From positions 68,954 through 132,953 of the forward strand of contig NZ_JAIQZN010000003.1 of assembly GCF_023333585.1 (NCBI RefSeq): DNA of 64,000 bases, in the 5' to 3' direction. Below the pieces are notes generated by a model. It was not told where the DNA came from and did not search any database. It was given only the letters and a program-made list of their open reading frames with translations. Of this stretch, positions 9,428 to 18,147 are shown in pieces. This DNA comes from Argonema antarcticum A004/B2 (lineage in GTDB: Bacteria; Cyanobacteriota; Cyanobacteriia; Cyanobacteriales; Aerosakkonemataceae). Both the position numbers and the translations under genes were made by a program. Position 1 is the first letter of the stretch; each line of letters begins with the position of its first letter.

Positions 9428-11872
9428 ATGGTGAGTTACCAAAAATCAATTTTAGGCCGGTCTTTGCCCCTTGCAACTTTTGAGCGGCTGCGAAAGCTGT
9501 TGCAACAGATGGCTGAGAGGGTTGGGGAAGATACCTCCCTCAATTCTGACCAAACTGTCGGAAGAGAAGTAAATGATATTACCCTATTTTTGACCGAAGA
9601 GGTAGTGTCTTCTGTGGAAATTGTGCAGAAAACACAGTCAGAAAGGTTCGCGGTGTTAGTTTCGAGGCGGTTTAGTGCCCTGCTGTTGGGGACAGCCTTG
9701 CAGTCAGATCTTCTCACACAAAACTCTCTAAAGGTGGAGTTGACCTTCGAGCCTGGAGCGATCGCCGCCTTTTTGGCCCAACTTAGCAATTTACTCAAAA
9801 ACAATCCTTTTGCTTGCAAAACTCTGCAAACAGCCAGCGAAATCCTCCAACCCAACGACCCGACCCTTCAAAGTGAATTCACCCTCTCTTTGCTGGAAAT
9901 GCTTTCGCCCGAAGAGACACCAGAAACGTGCTACCCTTATGTTTCTGTCTGTCAACCCGTGCATGAGGCACTAGGCCAACAAATCGAACAAGAGCAACTC
10001 CTGAATCGGGTGACAACCCAAATCCGCCAGAGTCTAGAGTTACCCGTCATTCTGAAAACTGCGGTTGAGCAGGTTAGATCTTTCTTGCAAGCCGATCGCT
10101 TAGTAATATATCAATTTAACTTTAATTCGACAGATAAGGAGCAAAACGCCTGTGTAATACCTCCTTTTGTCCAAGAACTCGACGCTTATGAAGTAAACGG
10201 AAACGCAGATTCAAATTTTCCTCTCCCCCTTTTACCCCCGGCTCTCCCACTCCCCCACTCTCCCGCTCCTGTACCCTCTGCCTTTCTATATCCCTCCTCA
10301 TGCTCCGGTCGTATTACTTACGAAGCTAGATCTGACGATACCATACCCTCAGTACTGAATTTGGCTGAGGAGGCGCACTGCTTCACGTATGTACCCGACT
10401 GTCGGGAGAAATATCGCAAAGGCTTAGCCATAGCGGTGGAAGATGTGGAAACTGCCTACGTCTTTTCTCCCTGCTTGTTGAATTTAATGCGACGCACTCA
10501 GGTTCGAGCGAAGTTGGTTGTGCCAATTGCGATCCAAGATCGGTTGTGGGGACTGGTGATTGCCCATCAATGCTTCGAGCCGCGCCAATGGCAGGATAAT
10601 GAAAAAAACTTTCTGCGGGATATTGCAGAACACTTAGCTTTAGCAATTTACCAAGCCGAACTTTACGCCGAAGTGCAACAGCAAAAACAAACGCTAGAAC
10701 AACGGGTGATCGATCGCACGCAAGAACTCCACGATGCCATGCTAGCAGCACAATCAGCGAACCGAGCCAAGGGTGAATTTCTCTCCACCATGAGCCACGA
10801 ATTGCGGACTCCCCTCACCTGCGTCATCGGGTTGTCTGCTACTCTGTTGCGTTGGTCATTTGGCCAGCTGAGTCAGAAGCAGCGCGATTACCTGCAAACC
10901 ATCCACGACAATGGAGAACACCTATTAGAGTTAATCAACGATATTCTAGATCTGTCTCAGCTGGAAGCGGGTAAAACCCTTTTAAATTTCAGTGACTTTT
11001 CCTTGTCTCAACTTGCTCAACAAAGCTTACAAATTGTGAAAGAAAAAGCCCAACAACGCGGGGTTGAACTAGCAATAAATTTACGAATTAACCCCGTTCG
11101 CGATCGCTTTTTGGCTGATGATAAACGAGTTAGGCAGATTCTTTTTAATCTCTTGAGCAATGGCATCAAATTTACCCCTTCTGGCGGACGAGTTATTCTG
11201 CGAGTTTGGTTAGAAAACAACACGGCTGTGTTTCAGGTAGAAGACACTGGTATCGGCATTTCCGAAGCTCAGATGCCTCTACTTTTTCAGAAATTTCAAC
11301 AGTTGGATACTTCTTACCACCGCCAATATGAAGGAACTGGGCTGGGTTTAGCTTTAACAAAACAACTGGTAGAATTGCATCAAGGCAGGATCGAAGTCGA
11401 ATCTACAGTCGATGTGGGGTCGATTTTTACCGTGTGGTTGCCTCTACCGCCGTCAGCACCTGTGGTCAGCGACGCGCAAATACCGGGAAGTAGCGATATT
11501 CCTGAAGGGCGCATTGTTTTGATTGAAAACGATGAAGAAACAGCTACCCTGATCTGCGATATACTTACAGCCGCAGGTTATCAGATGGTGTGGATTGTTG
11601 AAGGCAGTACGGCTCTTATGCAAATTGAGATCTTGCAACCCTTAGTTGCGATCGTGGAGATTAATTTATCAGGAATGAATGGTTATGAAGTCATTCGCGA
11701 ACTGCGTAATTCCCCAGCAGTGCCAAACCTCAAAATTATCGCTATAGCAGCTACGGAAACGCCTGAAAATAATTTGTACGGTTTGGCAGCAGAACCAGAT
11801 GATTATCTGCCAAAACCCTTTCGCCCAGAGCAATTATTGCATAAAATTGCTAACTTCGTCATCGCTCAGTAG
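9428..11872 (+). CDS. GAF hybrid histidine kinase with altered receiver
   Basis: Soluble 814-aa sensor kinase. Residues 1-180 are an unrecognised N-terminal domain. A phytochrome-style GAF domain follows (about 190-415), interrupted near 262-291 by a Pro/Leu/Ser-rich stretch encoded by a CTCCCCCA-type repeat. A coiled linker leads to HisKA with FLSTMSHELRTPL (His457), a HATPase (VEDTGIGI, GTGLGLALTKQL) and a C-terminal receiver (about 695-814). In the receiver the phospho-acceptor Asp is replaced by Glu744 (AIVEINLSGMNG) and the acidic pair reads IEN, while the Lys (LPKPF) is kept. The kinase core looks active; the receiver probably cannot be phosphorylated normally. The ligand or chromophore is unknown. 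Confidence 0.92.
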   Translation: MVSYQKSILGRSLPLATFERLRKLLQQMAERVGEDTSLNSDQTVGREVNDITLFLTEEVVSSVEIVQKTQSERFAVLVSRRFSALLLGTALQSDLLTQNSLKVELTFEPGAIAAFLAQLSNLLKNNPFACKTLQTASEILQPNDPTLQSEFTLSLLEMLSPEETPETCYPYVSVCQPVHEALGQQIEQEQLLNRVTTQIRQSLELPVILKTAVEQVRSFLQADRLVIYQFNFNSTDKEQNACVIPPFVQELDAYEVNGNADSNFPLPLLPPALPLPHSPAPVPSAFLYPSSCSGRITYEARSDDTIPSVLNLAEEAHCFTYVPDCREKYRKGLAIAVEDVETAYVFSPCLLNLMRRTQVRAKLVVPIAIQDRLWGLVIAHQCFEPRQWQDNEKNFLRDIAEHLALAIYQAELYAEVQQQKQTLEQRVIDRTQELHDAMLAAQSANRAKGEFLSTMSHELRTPLTCVIGLSATLLRWSFGQLSQKQRDYLQTIHDNGEHLLELINDILDLSQLEAGKTLLNFSDFSLSQLAQQSLQIVKEKAQQRGVELAINLRINPVRDRFLADDKRVRQILFNLLSNGIKFTPSGGRVILRVWLENNTAVFQVEDTGIGISEAQMPLLFQKFQQLDTSYHRQYEGTGLGLALTKQLVELHQGRIEVESTVDVGSIFTVWLPLPPSAPVVSDAQIPGSSDIPEGRIVLIENDEETATLICDILTAAGYQMVWIVEGSTALMQIEILQPLVAIVEINLSGMNGYEVIRELRNSPAVPNLKIIAIAATETPENNLYGLAAEPDDYLPKPFRPEQLLHKIANFVIAQ

Positions 11873-11889
11873 GAAATTCGCGTTCTCAT

Positions 11890-11984
11890 ATCTGTGTTCA
11901 TCTGTGTTCATCTGTCTTCATCTGTGGTAAAAATTTAACCACCGATGAAAACAGACAATTTAACGATTTCACTCTGATCCTAAC
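11890..11984 (+). repeat. Dispersed ~90-bp repeat (TCTGTGTTCA unit), copy 1
   Basis: Begins with TCTGTGTTCA units and continues through a shared stretch ending near ACAGACAATTTAACGA. A near-identical copy spans about 34292-34380, and a shorter fragment lies at 21449-21480. It is non-coding. Confidence 0.75.
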
Positions 11985-12085
11985 GATGCAACCCAGGTGA
12001 GTGAGGTACAGAGATCCCCGACTTCTTGAAGAAGTCGGGGATCTCGCTATCCCAGGCTGTACTTCATGCAACTGAAAACCGCTAT
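11985..12085 (+). repeat. Composite repeat family B, copy 1, with a 35-nt palindrome
   Basis: The outer arms (GTGAGTGAGGTACA on the left, TGTACTTCAT on the right) match those of an element at 41540-41635 on the other strand. The centre at 12011-12045 is a perfect 17-bp-stem palindrome (GAGATCCCCGACTTCTT, one base, then its complement). In the other copy a different palindrome occupies the centre. The hairpin could also terminate transcription from the kinase gene. Confidence 0.75.
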
Positions 12086-12099
12086 ATAACCAATAACCA

Positions 12100-12795
12100 A
12101 TGACTTTTAATAAAGAACAAATAACACAGATCCGTAAGAGCCTAATTGTTTCTTGTCAGGCTCCAGCTGACTCACCGTTGCACGACCCGCAAGCGATCGC
12201 CGCAATGGCGCAAGCAGCTGTACTGAACGGGGCATCTGCGGTGCGAATTGATACTCCAAGTCATGTAAGTGCCGTGCGGCAGAGAGTCAAAGCACCTATA
12301 ATTGGGCTTTGGAAACAGCAAATACCTGGATACGAAGTATACATTACTCCCCAGTTTGAACACGCAGATGCGATCGCATCTGCCGGTGCAGATATCATCG
12401 CTATTGACGCCACCCTCAGACCAAGACCAGGAGATGAAACAATTGATATATTAATTGATCGTATTCACAAGGAACTGGGCAAACTGGTAATGGCAGATGT
12501 GGATACGATCGAATCTGCGATCGCAGCCACCAAAGCTGGTGCTGATATTGTAGGTACTACTTTATACGGCTATACTGATGCAACCAAACATCTGTCTCCC
12601 CCCGGCTTTGACCTATTGAGCCAAATGGTAGAAAAATTGACCGTGCCAATAATTTGCGAAGGCGGAATCGCCTCCCCCCAAATGGCCAAAAAAGCCTTGC
12701 AATTGGGCGCATTCGCTGTTGTCGTCGGTACTGATATCACAGGCATCGATCTCAAAGTTCAAGCTTATCAAGCAATACTAAAGGCTGAAGGATGA
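12100..12795 (+). CDS. nanE: N-acetylmannosamine-6-phosphate 2-epimerase
   Basis: NanE (231 aa) interconverts N-acetylmannosamine-6-phosphate and N-acetylglucosamine-6-phosphate in amino-sugar metabolism. A full TIM-barrel protein is visible, with NanE-typical segments: LIVSCQAPADSPLHDP at the N-terminus, VRIDTP, PIIGLWKQ, DIIAIDATLRPRP, MADVDTIE, VGTTLYGYT and the C-terminal ICEGGI and VVVGTDIT phosphate-binding loops. The length is normal for the family. No other nan genes lie nearby, so in this organism it probably serves sugar or cell-wall recycling. It has no strong Shine-Dalgarno, which is common in cyanobacteria. Confidence 0.93.
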   Translation: MTFNKEQITQIRKSLIVSCQAPADSPLHDPQAIAAMAQAAVLNGASAVRIDTPSHVSAVRQRVKAPIIGLWKQQIPGYEVYITPQFEHADAIASAGADIIAIDATLRPRPGDETIDILIDRIHKELGKLVMADVDTIESAIAATKAGADIVGTTLYGYTDATKHLSPPGFDLLSQMVEKLTVPIICEGGIASPQMAKKALQLGAFAVVVGTDITGIDLKVQAYQAILKAEG

Positions 12796-12886
12796 ACAGG
12801 AATTACACAAAATAATAGATGCTTCTATGTGACAGTTGAAAGGGCAGAATATGGGCGAGCGCCTCTAATTTATCGGTAGTTGATGG

Positions 12887-13309
12887 CTATCGTTCCCAGC
12901 AAAACTTGCGTTCTGATTCTTGAATCGGTACATCGTTGATACTGGCTTCCCGTCTCTGCATCAGTCCATTCGATGCAAATTCCCACTGTTCATTACCATA
13001 AGCGCGATACCACTGACCGGAATCGGTGTGATATTCATACTCAAATTTGACGGAGATCCGATTATCGGTGAAACTCCAAAGTTCTTTTCTCAACCGATAA
13101 TCTAGTTCCGTATTCCACTTGCGGGTAAGAAATTCTCGAATCTTTTCGCGTCCGGTGAAAAATTCCGCTCGATTTCGCCAAACAGAATCTTTTGTATAGG
13201 CTAACGTCACTCGTTCGGAGTCGCGGGTATTCCAGGCATCCTCAGCCGCTTGCACTTTGACTTTGGCAGTTTCCAAGGTAAAGGGAGGTAGGGGCGGTCT
13301 AGTTTCCAT
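12887..13309 (-). CDS. NTF2/SnoaL-like protein, DUF1348
   Basis: A 140-residue protein of the nuclear transport factor 2-like DUF1348 family. The N-terminus [11 protein letters not shown], the segments [23 protein letters not shown] and REKIREFL, and the [12 protein letters not shown] strand are typical. The fold is a small cone-shaped alpha+beta barrel that often binds a small molecule, but the ligand and any reaction are unknown. It lies 58 bp downstream of the PNPOX-like gene on the same strand, so the two may share a transcript. Confidence 0.87.
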   Translation of the reverse strand: METRPPLPPFTLETAKVKVQAAEDAWNTRDSERVTLAYTKDSVWRNRAEFFTGREKIREFLTRKWNTELDYRLRKELWSFTDNRISVKFEYEYHTDSGQWYRAYGNEQWEFASNGLMQRREASINDVPIQESERKFCWER

Positions 13310-13367
13310 TTTGGGTTTTTCTTTATTAGTGTTGTAAAGTCTATCCTGTTAGAAAGGGTTATTGGCA

Positions 13368-13979
13368 TTATTGCGATCGGCTATGACGTTCGCCCAATTG
13401 CTGTTCCAACTCTGCAATCCTAGCTTGCAAAGGAGCCATCATTGCTTCAACTTCGGCAACAGAGTAGCGAATGGGAATATGTTGGGGACAGTTCTCGCTG
13501 ATTGCTTCCACGTGGAAGAGAATTGCCCGTTCCACGGATGCTGGGTAGTCAGGTACTCGTAGCCTTTCAAGCAATGCTGTATCGCCTTCAACATATTCAG
13601 CGCGTCCCCAAATTTTGATGCGTTTGCGGTGACGATAATCCATCAGAAACAAGAACGCTTTATCATTCCCGGACAAGTTGCCCACCGTAATGTATTGCAA
13701 ATTCCCGGAAAAGTCATTAAAGCCCAAAGTCTTTTCATCCAACACCTTCAGGAAACCTGGTAGTCCGCCCCGAAACTGAATATAAGGATAGCCATTGGAA
13801 CTGACTGTTCCCAGGTAAAATCCATCAATTTCTGCAATAAATTGTGCAATTTTCGGGGTAATAGCATCATTGGCAGGCCCATTAGCGATATATTTCGCGT
13901 AGGTCTGCCGAGAGCCTCGTTTTTCCTGCGCCGCTTGCACTTCAGGTGTGAAGGCAATTTCTCCAAACTTATGTGGCAT
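13368..13979 (-). CDS. Pyridoxamine 5'-phosphate oxidase family protein
   Basis: A 203-aa split-barrel flavin-binding protein of the PNPOX-like superfamily. The body (DGFYLGTVSSNGYPYIQFRG, LGFNDFSGN, GNDKAFLFLMDY, RIKIWGRAEY) gives the usual beta-barrel pattern, and the C-terminus ends in a short coiled coil (MMAPLQARIAELEQQL). These proteins bind FMN, F420 or haem; which one is used here cannot be told. It is transcribed away from the peroxiredoxin-glutaredoxin gene across a ~210-bp spacer and followed by the DUF1348 gene, suggesting a small oxidative-stress neighbourhood. Confidence 0.87.
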   Translation of the reverse strand: MPHKFGEIAFTPEVQAAQEKRGSRQTYAKYIANGPANDAITPKIAQFIAEIDGFYLGTVSSNGYPYIQFRGGLPGFLKVLDEKTLGFNDFSGNLQYITVGNLSGNDKAFLFLMDYRHRKRIKIWGRAEYVEGDTALLERLRVPDYPASVERAILFHVEAISENCPQHIPIRYSVAEVEAMMAPLQARIAELEQQLGERHSRSQ

Positions 13980-14071
13980 TATGCCCTCCTAAACATCGCA
14001 GGTTCGGTAATTCCCATCATGCCCTCTGAAATTTTAATTGGTTTTAACTGATGATTTTGCGATCGTTACAC

Positions 14072-14090
14072 CCAATCATTATCATTGTTG
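14072..14090. promoter_or_regulatory. Possible weak Fur-box-like site
   Basis: On the minus strand the 19 bases include ATGATAATGATT, matching about 13 of 19 positions of the Fur consensus GATAATGATAATCATTATC. It sits in the divergent spacer of the PNPOX-like and peroxiredoxin genes. The match is by eye only and weak. Confidence 0.25.
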
Positions 14091-14135
14091 TCCGATTGAA
14101 CTTCGAGATGGGCCAATCCAAAATAACTTGACAAA

Positions 14136-14158
14136 GCATACTCATAATGAGTACGCTT
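14136..14158. promoter_or_regulatory. Perfect palindromic operator candidate upstream of prx-grx
   Basis: TACTCATAATGAGTA (14139-14153) is a perfect 15-base palindrome about a central A. It extends to AGC...GCT at 14136-14156, with one mismatch pair, and a TTGACA lies just upstream at 14129-14134. It falls 35-50 bases before the preferred start codon at 14189, where a repressor or activator would act. It resembles ArsR/Rrf2-type operators in size only; the regulator is unknown. Confidence 0.55.
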
Positions 14159-14188
14159 AATAACAGATTCATTCTAGGAGCCAAATTA

Positions 14189-14920
14189 ATGTTGCCCAAT
14201 AAAGAAGGACAAAAAGTTCCCAACGTCACCTTCCGTACTCGTCAGAAAGGCCAGTGGGTAGATGTGACTACAGATGAGCTATTTGCAGGTAAGACAGTAG
14301 CTGTCTTCTCCTTACCGGGTGCTTTTACGCCAACCTGTTCATCGACCCACGTCCCCGGCTACAACGAATTGGCGAAGGTCTTCAAAGAAAATGGCGTAGA
14401 CGATATTGTTTGTATTTCCGTCAATGATGCCTTTGTCATGGAGGAATGGGCAAAAGATCAAAAGGCAGATAATATCACATTCATTCCCGATGGTAACGGT
14501 CAATTCACGGAAGGAATGGGATTGCTAGTTGATAAGTCAGACCTGGGCTTTGGTAAGCGGTCGTGGCGCTATTCTATGCTGGTCAAAGACGGCACGGTTG
14601 AGAAAATGTTTATTGAGCCAGAAGAACCTGGCGATCCCTTCAAAGTGTCTGATGCCCAGACAATGCTTAGCTATATTAACCCGGAAGCAGTTAAGCCAAA
14701 ATTAGTTTCTTTGTTTGCCAAAGTCGGTTGTCCCTTCTGCGCCCGTGCCAAAGCTATGCTGAAGGATCATGGCTTAGATTACGAAGAAATTGTCTTGGGT
14801 AAGGATGTCACCACGCGGTCTTTACGCGCCGTCACAGGTGCAATCACAGTTCCCCAAGTATTTATTGATGGCAAATTAATTGGTGGTTCAGAAGCGCTAG
14901 CAGCCTACCTGGGTGCTTAG
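14189..14920 (+). CDS. Peroxiredoxin 5-glutaredoxin fusion
   Basis: A hybrid 243-aa peroxidase. Residues 1-160 are a Prx5-type peroxiredoxin with the peroxidatic Cys in [16 protein letters not shown]. Residues 175-243 are a glutaredoxin with a CPFC dithiol ([12 protein letters not shown]), TVPQVFIDG and GGSEAL. Such fusions reduce H2O2 and alkyl hydroperoxides using glutathione, with the glutaredoxin domain recycling the peroxiredoxin. An ATG at 14147 is in frame, but it sits inside the palindrome; the ATG at 14189 has AGGAG 8 bases upstream and matches the usual N-terminus ([15 protein letters not shown]). It is single-gene, with convergent neighbours downstream. Confidence 0.93.
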   Translation: MLPNKEGQKVPNVTFRTRQKGQWVDVTTDELFAGKTVAVFSLPGAFTPTCSSTHVPGYNELAKVFKENGVDDIVCISVNDAFVMEEWAKDQKADNITFIPDGNGQFTEGMGLLVDKSDLGFGKRSWRYSMLVKDGTVEKMFIEPEEPGDPFKVSDAQTMLSYINPEAVKPKLVSLFAKVGCPFCARAKAMLKDHGLDYEEIVLGKDVTTRSLRAVTGAITVPQVFIDGKLIGGSEALAAYLGA

Positions 14921-14973
14921 TACTGAGTACTGAGTGCTGAGGAAACCCGGTTTCTCCAAGAAACCGGGTTTCT
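14918..14973. terminator. REP palindrome between convergent genes
   Basis: A GAGTACTGAGTGCT-type short repeat runs from the prx-grx stop. It is followed by a perfect 14-bp-stem hairpin, GAAACCCGGTTTCT - CCA - complement, at 14942-14972. Related GAAACCCGG palindromes occur at 41572-41605 and 43734-43766. Its position between two converging genes suits a bidirectional terminator. Confidence 0.6.
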
Positions 14974-14999
14974 GATTGTTCCTTTTATTTACACCCTAC

Positions 15000-15773
15000 T
15001 TACTTTCTTTTGAGGATCACGATATTCGATCCGACAACCGGGCTGCGGGCTACTAAGCTACCTTGAGAGTCGTTAATTTCTAGCTTGCTAAAGTCGAGTT
15101 CTTGAGCCCGACGCCACATATCAGTAGCTAAGTTATCTTGTTTCAATGAATCGAAAGTGTACCAATCCTCGCTGACTTTAACAGTTAAAACACTGCTCGG
15201 AAAGTTCGCTTGAATTGCTTGAATAAACCCATCAGCATATTGGCTGGTGATTTGGGCTACTTGATTTTGAATAGCCGCGATCAGGTTCTGTTCTGGTGTT
15301 AAAACTGGAGGGGGTGGTACAATAGTCGCCACGGATTCCGGGGATGAAGGGGCTGTCAATTCGGGTGGTGCTGTCAATTCCGGTGAGACGATCGCATTTG
15401 GGGGCGGAACTTCGGCGATTTGAGGCGGTTTTCCGGGTGAAAGGATGGAACTTACCCAGAAGAGGAAGATAAAGAGGGCTGCTAGAGCACCTGTTAACAA
15501 TGTATCGTTGGACAGCTTTTGGTTGAGAGACTGGGGCAATAGGGTGCGAATTTTTGTTAAGGCAGCTTTCCACCAAACGGGAATATTCATCAAAACCGGA
15601 CGCAAGCGCGTCCAGATATTCTGTATTTTCGTATTGGGTTCCAGCTGCTTCCAAGTTTGCACAAGGGTTTGTACGACTTTCTGAAACCCTGACTCGGACT
15701 TTGGTGTCGTTGGTTTTGGTGCGATCGGTGTCTGTTTCTGCGGTTCTGGCTGCTTTGGCTGTTCCTGTGACAT
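15000..15773 (-). CDS. Single-span membrane protein of unknown function
   Basis: The protein has 257 residues from the ATG at 15773, preferred because AAGGGG precedes it by 7 bases; an upstream in-frame start at 15815 lacks this. The N-terminus is Pro/Gln/Lys-rich and cytoplasmic-like. One hydrophobic span follows (LLTGALAALFIFLFWVSSIL), then a Pro-rich linker and a C-terminal domain of ~100 residues with Trp/Tyr-containing strands (VKVSEDWYTFDSL). It looks like a widespread cyanobacterial hypothetical anchored in the membrane. No enzyme motif is seen. Pro/Thr repeats (ELTAPPELTAP) lie in the linker. Confidence 0.75.
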   Translation of the reverse strand: MSQEQPKQPEPQKQTPIAPKPTTPKSESGFQKVVQTLVQTWKQLEPNTKIQNIWTRLRPVLMNIPVWWKAALTKIRTLLPQSLNQKLSNDTLLTGALAALFIFLFWVSSILSPGKPPQIAEVPPPNAIVSPELTAPPELTAPSSPESVATIVPPPPVLTPEQNLIAAIQNQVAQITSQYADGFIQAIQANFPSSVLTVKVSEDWYTFDSLKQDNLATDMWRRAQELDFSKLEINDSQGSLVARSPVVGSNIVILKRK

Positions 15774-15907
15774 CGAAATTCCCCTTAAGTGCAGCGTATA
15801 TAGGCTCAAACGCAATAGATTTTAACGGGATACTCACCCCAAAGCCTTAATCTACCATTTTGCTATCTTGTTTTTAAGCGATCGCTCAATTTTCCTTCAG
15901 GTTACTT

Positions 15908-16816
15908 ATGCCCCTCAAACGTCGTCAGTTTCTCCTTTTCGGTAGTCTTAGCGCCTTCGGGTTAAGTTTTTTATGGAAAATTCTTCAGCGTCAAGAAGCT
16001 TATAGCGCTCAAATCAACCCAGTCCTCACCCCAACAGTAGCCGCAGAAAAGCCCCTACTGCGCTTTGTTTCGATCGCAGACACTGGCACGGGCGCACAAG
16101 GACAGTATGCCGTAGCTGAGGCGATGACTCGCTATCACCGCCAAAACCCCTATGACTTGGTAATTTTAGCAGGGGACAACATTTACAACAATGGTGAAAT
16201 TGAGAAAATTGGCGCTGTTTTTGAGCAACCTTATCAGTCTTTGCTGAAACGGGGAGTTAAATTTCATGCTTGTTTGGGAAACCACGACATTCGTACCGAC
16301 AACGGCGATCCACAAGTTCGCTATTCTGATTTTAATATGCAAGGGCGCTACTACACATTTCGCCGCGACCTTGTGCAATTTTTTGCTTTAGATACTAATC
16401 CTAATGCTGATTGGAAAGAGGAACTTGTTTGGTTGGAAAAAGAATTAAGTGATAGCGATGCTCCTTGGAAAGTAGTCTTTAGTCATTATCCCATTTATTC
16501 TTCTGGTTTGTATGGAACAAATCAAAATTTTATCAAAATTTTTACACCTCTATTTCAAAAGTACAAAGTTCAGCTTTATATTAATGGACACGAACACAAT
16601 TATGAGCGGACTCGTTCTATTAATGGCACAACTTATCTAATTTGTGGAGGAGGTGCGGGAGTTCGTCAGGTTGGGCGTTCGGAATGGACAGAACATTCTG
16701 CTAGCGTGCTGAGTTTTGCGGCGTTTGATGTGTATGCGGATAGGATGGTGGTGAGTGGGATTGGTACGGATGGTCGGGTGTTCGATCGGGGTGTGATTGG
16801 TTTGCGATCGGTTTAG
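15908..16816 (+). CDS. Tat-exported metallophosphoesterase
   Basis: Calcineurin-like phosphoesterase of 302 aa. The N-terminus KRRQFLLFGSLSAFGLSFL is a probable Tat signal (RRxFL plus a hydrophobic core). Metal-binding blocks are in the usual order: SIADTGTG, LAGDNIYNNG, LGNHDIR, VVFSHYP and NGHEHNYER, all with the expected Asp/Asn/His residues. It resembles small purple acid phosphatase-like enzymes, so it probably hydrolyses phosphate esters outside the cytoplasmic membrane. The stop codon overlaps the Shine-Dalgarno of the next gene (ptuA-like), 8 bp apart, so co-transcription is likely, although a functional link is not obvious. Confidence 0.9.
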   Translation: MPLKRRQFLLFGSLSAFGLSFLWKILQRQEAYSAQINPVLTPTVAAEKPLLRFVSIADTGTGAQGQYAVAEAMTRYHRQNPYDLVILAGDNIYNNGEIEKIGAVFEQPYQSLLKRGVKFHACLGNHDIRTDNGDPQVRYSDFNMQGRYYTFRRDLVQFFALDTNPNADWKEELVWLEKELSDSDAPWKVVFSHYPIYSSGLYGTNQNFIKIFTPLFQKYKVQLYINGHEHNYERTRSINGTTYLICGGGAGVRQVGRSEWTEHSASVLSFAAFDVYADRMVVSGIGTDGRVFDRGVIGLRSV

Positions 16817-16824
16817 GAGAAATT

Positions 16825-18147
16825 ATGAAAGTTAAGCAATTGAAAATGACCTCGTTTCGAGGAATTGGGGATTTGACGCTGGACTTTCCAGAAGATCAGC
16901 CAATTGTATTTATTGGGGATAATGGTGTTGGAAAATCGAGTATTCTTGATTGTTCGGCGATTTTGCTGTCGTGGTTTAGATTTAGGATTAAATTTGCGCC
17001 TCCATCAGATAACTCAATTTATTATAAAGCTATCAGGTATTCTGGTTTGTTTAGCGATGAACAAGAGTTTACGGGGCGTTCCTTCAGCGAAGCGGACATT
17101 AAAAATGGATATCAAGAGAGTTGCACCCAAATTACAATTTATTTTGACAAAAAAGAGGAAATAAGTTGGTCTTTATTCAAGCTTCGTCAAGAAGATAATA
17201 AAGATCCAAAAAACGACTTGACTGAGTTAGATGAAAGTACTAAAAACATACGTCTTCAGTTGCAAACCAATCCTAAAGTTAACATACCTTTAGCCGTTTA
17301 CTACCCAGTCAATCGTTCAGTAATGGATATTTCCCTAGAAATTCCAGAGAATTATTCGTTTAAGCAGATAGACGCCTATGAACAAGCACTAGAAGGAGTA
17401 CAAATCAGCTTCGATAGCTTTTTTCAATGGTTTAGATCATTAGAAGATTTAGAAAATGAAGGACGAAGAGATAATCCTAATTATTTAGACAACCAACTAG
17501 AAGCTGTTAGAAACGCAATATCTTCATTAATGCCAGAGTTTTCAACCTTGCGCGTTCGTCGTTCTCCCCTAAGAATGACTGTCACAAAACAAGGTCAAGA
17601 ACTGATTATCAATCAACTATCAGATGGCGAAAAATGTTTACTCGCAATGGTAGGAGATTTGGCGCGGCGTCTTGCTATTGCAAACCCAGGCTTAGAAAAA
17701 CCACTTGAGGGAAGCGGAGTTGTATTAATTGACGAAATTGAATTACATCTTCATCCCAAATGGCAAAGAGAAATTATTCCAGCTTTGACTAGAACATTTC
17801 CTAATTGCCAATTTATTGTTACTACTCATTCTCCACAAGTAGTTAGTCATGTTAAACCAGAAGGAATCTATATTTTGAAAGCTACACCTGAAGGTATCAT
17901 CGCCACACATCCAGAAAGTTCTTATGGTAGAGATAGCAATCGCATTCTGGAAGACTTGATGGAAGTGCCAAAGCGTCCCCAAGAAATTAAAAATCGCCTT
18001 TTAGAATTGTTTCGACTCATTGACAATAAAGACCTTGATAGTGCCAAGCAATTGCGTTATCAAATTGCAGAAGAAATCGGGTATGATGAACCAGAGTTAG
18101 TGAGAGCAGATGTCTCCATCCGACGCAGGGAGATTTTGAATAAGTGA
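16825..18147 (+). CDS. ptuA: Septu-like defence ATPase (PtuA family)
   Basis: AAA/ABC-type ATPase of 440 aa, soluble. Walker A is GDNGVGKSS (31-39), the ABC-like signature is LSDGEK, Walker B is GVVLIDEIELHLHP, and the switch His is in IVTTHSP. It is the OLD/RecF-like AAA_21 architecture found in PtuA, the ATPase of Septu and of retron Ec78 effectors. A strong AGGAGAAATT ribosome site precedes the ATG. The stop overlaps the GTG start of the HNH gene (GTGA), indicating translational coupling, which is the expected ptuAB order. No reverse transcriptase lies nearby, so it fits stand-alone Septu rather than a retron. Confidence 0.85.
   Translation: MKVKQLKMTSFRGIGDLTLDFPEDQPIVFIGDNGVGKSSILDCSAILLSWFRFRIKFAPPSDNSIYYKAIRYSGLFSDEQEFTGRSFSEADIKNGYQESCTQITIYFDKKEEISWSLFKLRQEDNKDPKNDLTELDESTKNIRLQLQTNPKVNIPLAVYYPVNRSVMDISLEIPENYSFKQIDAYEQALEGVQISFDSFFQWFRSLEDLENEGRRDNPNYLDNQLEAVRNAISSLMPEFSTLRVRRSPLRMTVTKQGQELIINQLSDGEKCLLAMVGDLARRLAIANPGLEKPLEGSGVVLIDEIELHLHPKWQREIIPALTRTFPNCQFIVTTHSPQVVSHVKPEGIYILKATPEGIIATHPESSYGRDSNRILEDLMEVPKRPQEIKNRLLELFRLIDNKDLDSAKQLRYQIAEEIGYDEPELVRADVSIRRREILNK

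Noticed and set aside
9436-9855. 139-codon frame antisense to the histidine kinase
   Set aside because: A shadow frame of a well-supported gene.
15232-15837. 201-codon frame overlapping the membrane protein at 15000-15773
   Set aside because: It is in another frame, Ser/Arg/Thr-rich, and lacks the TM and ribosome site of the chosen gene.
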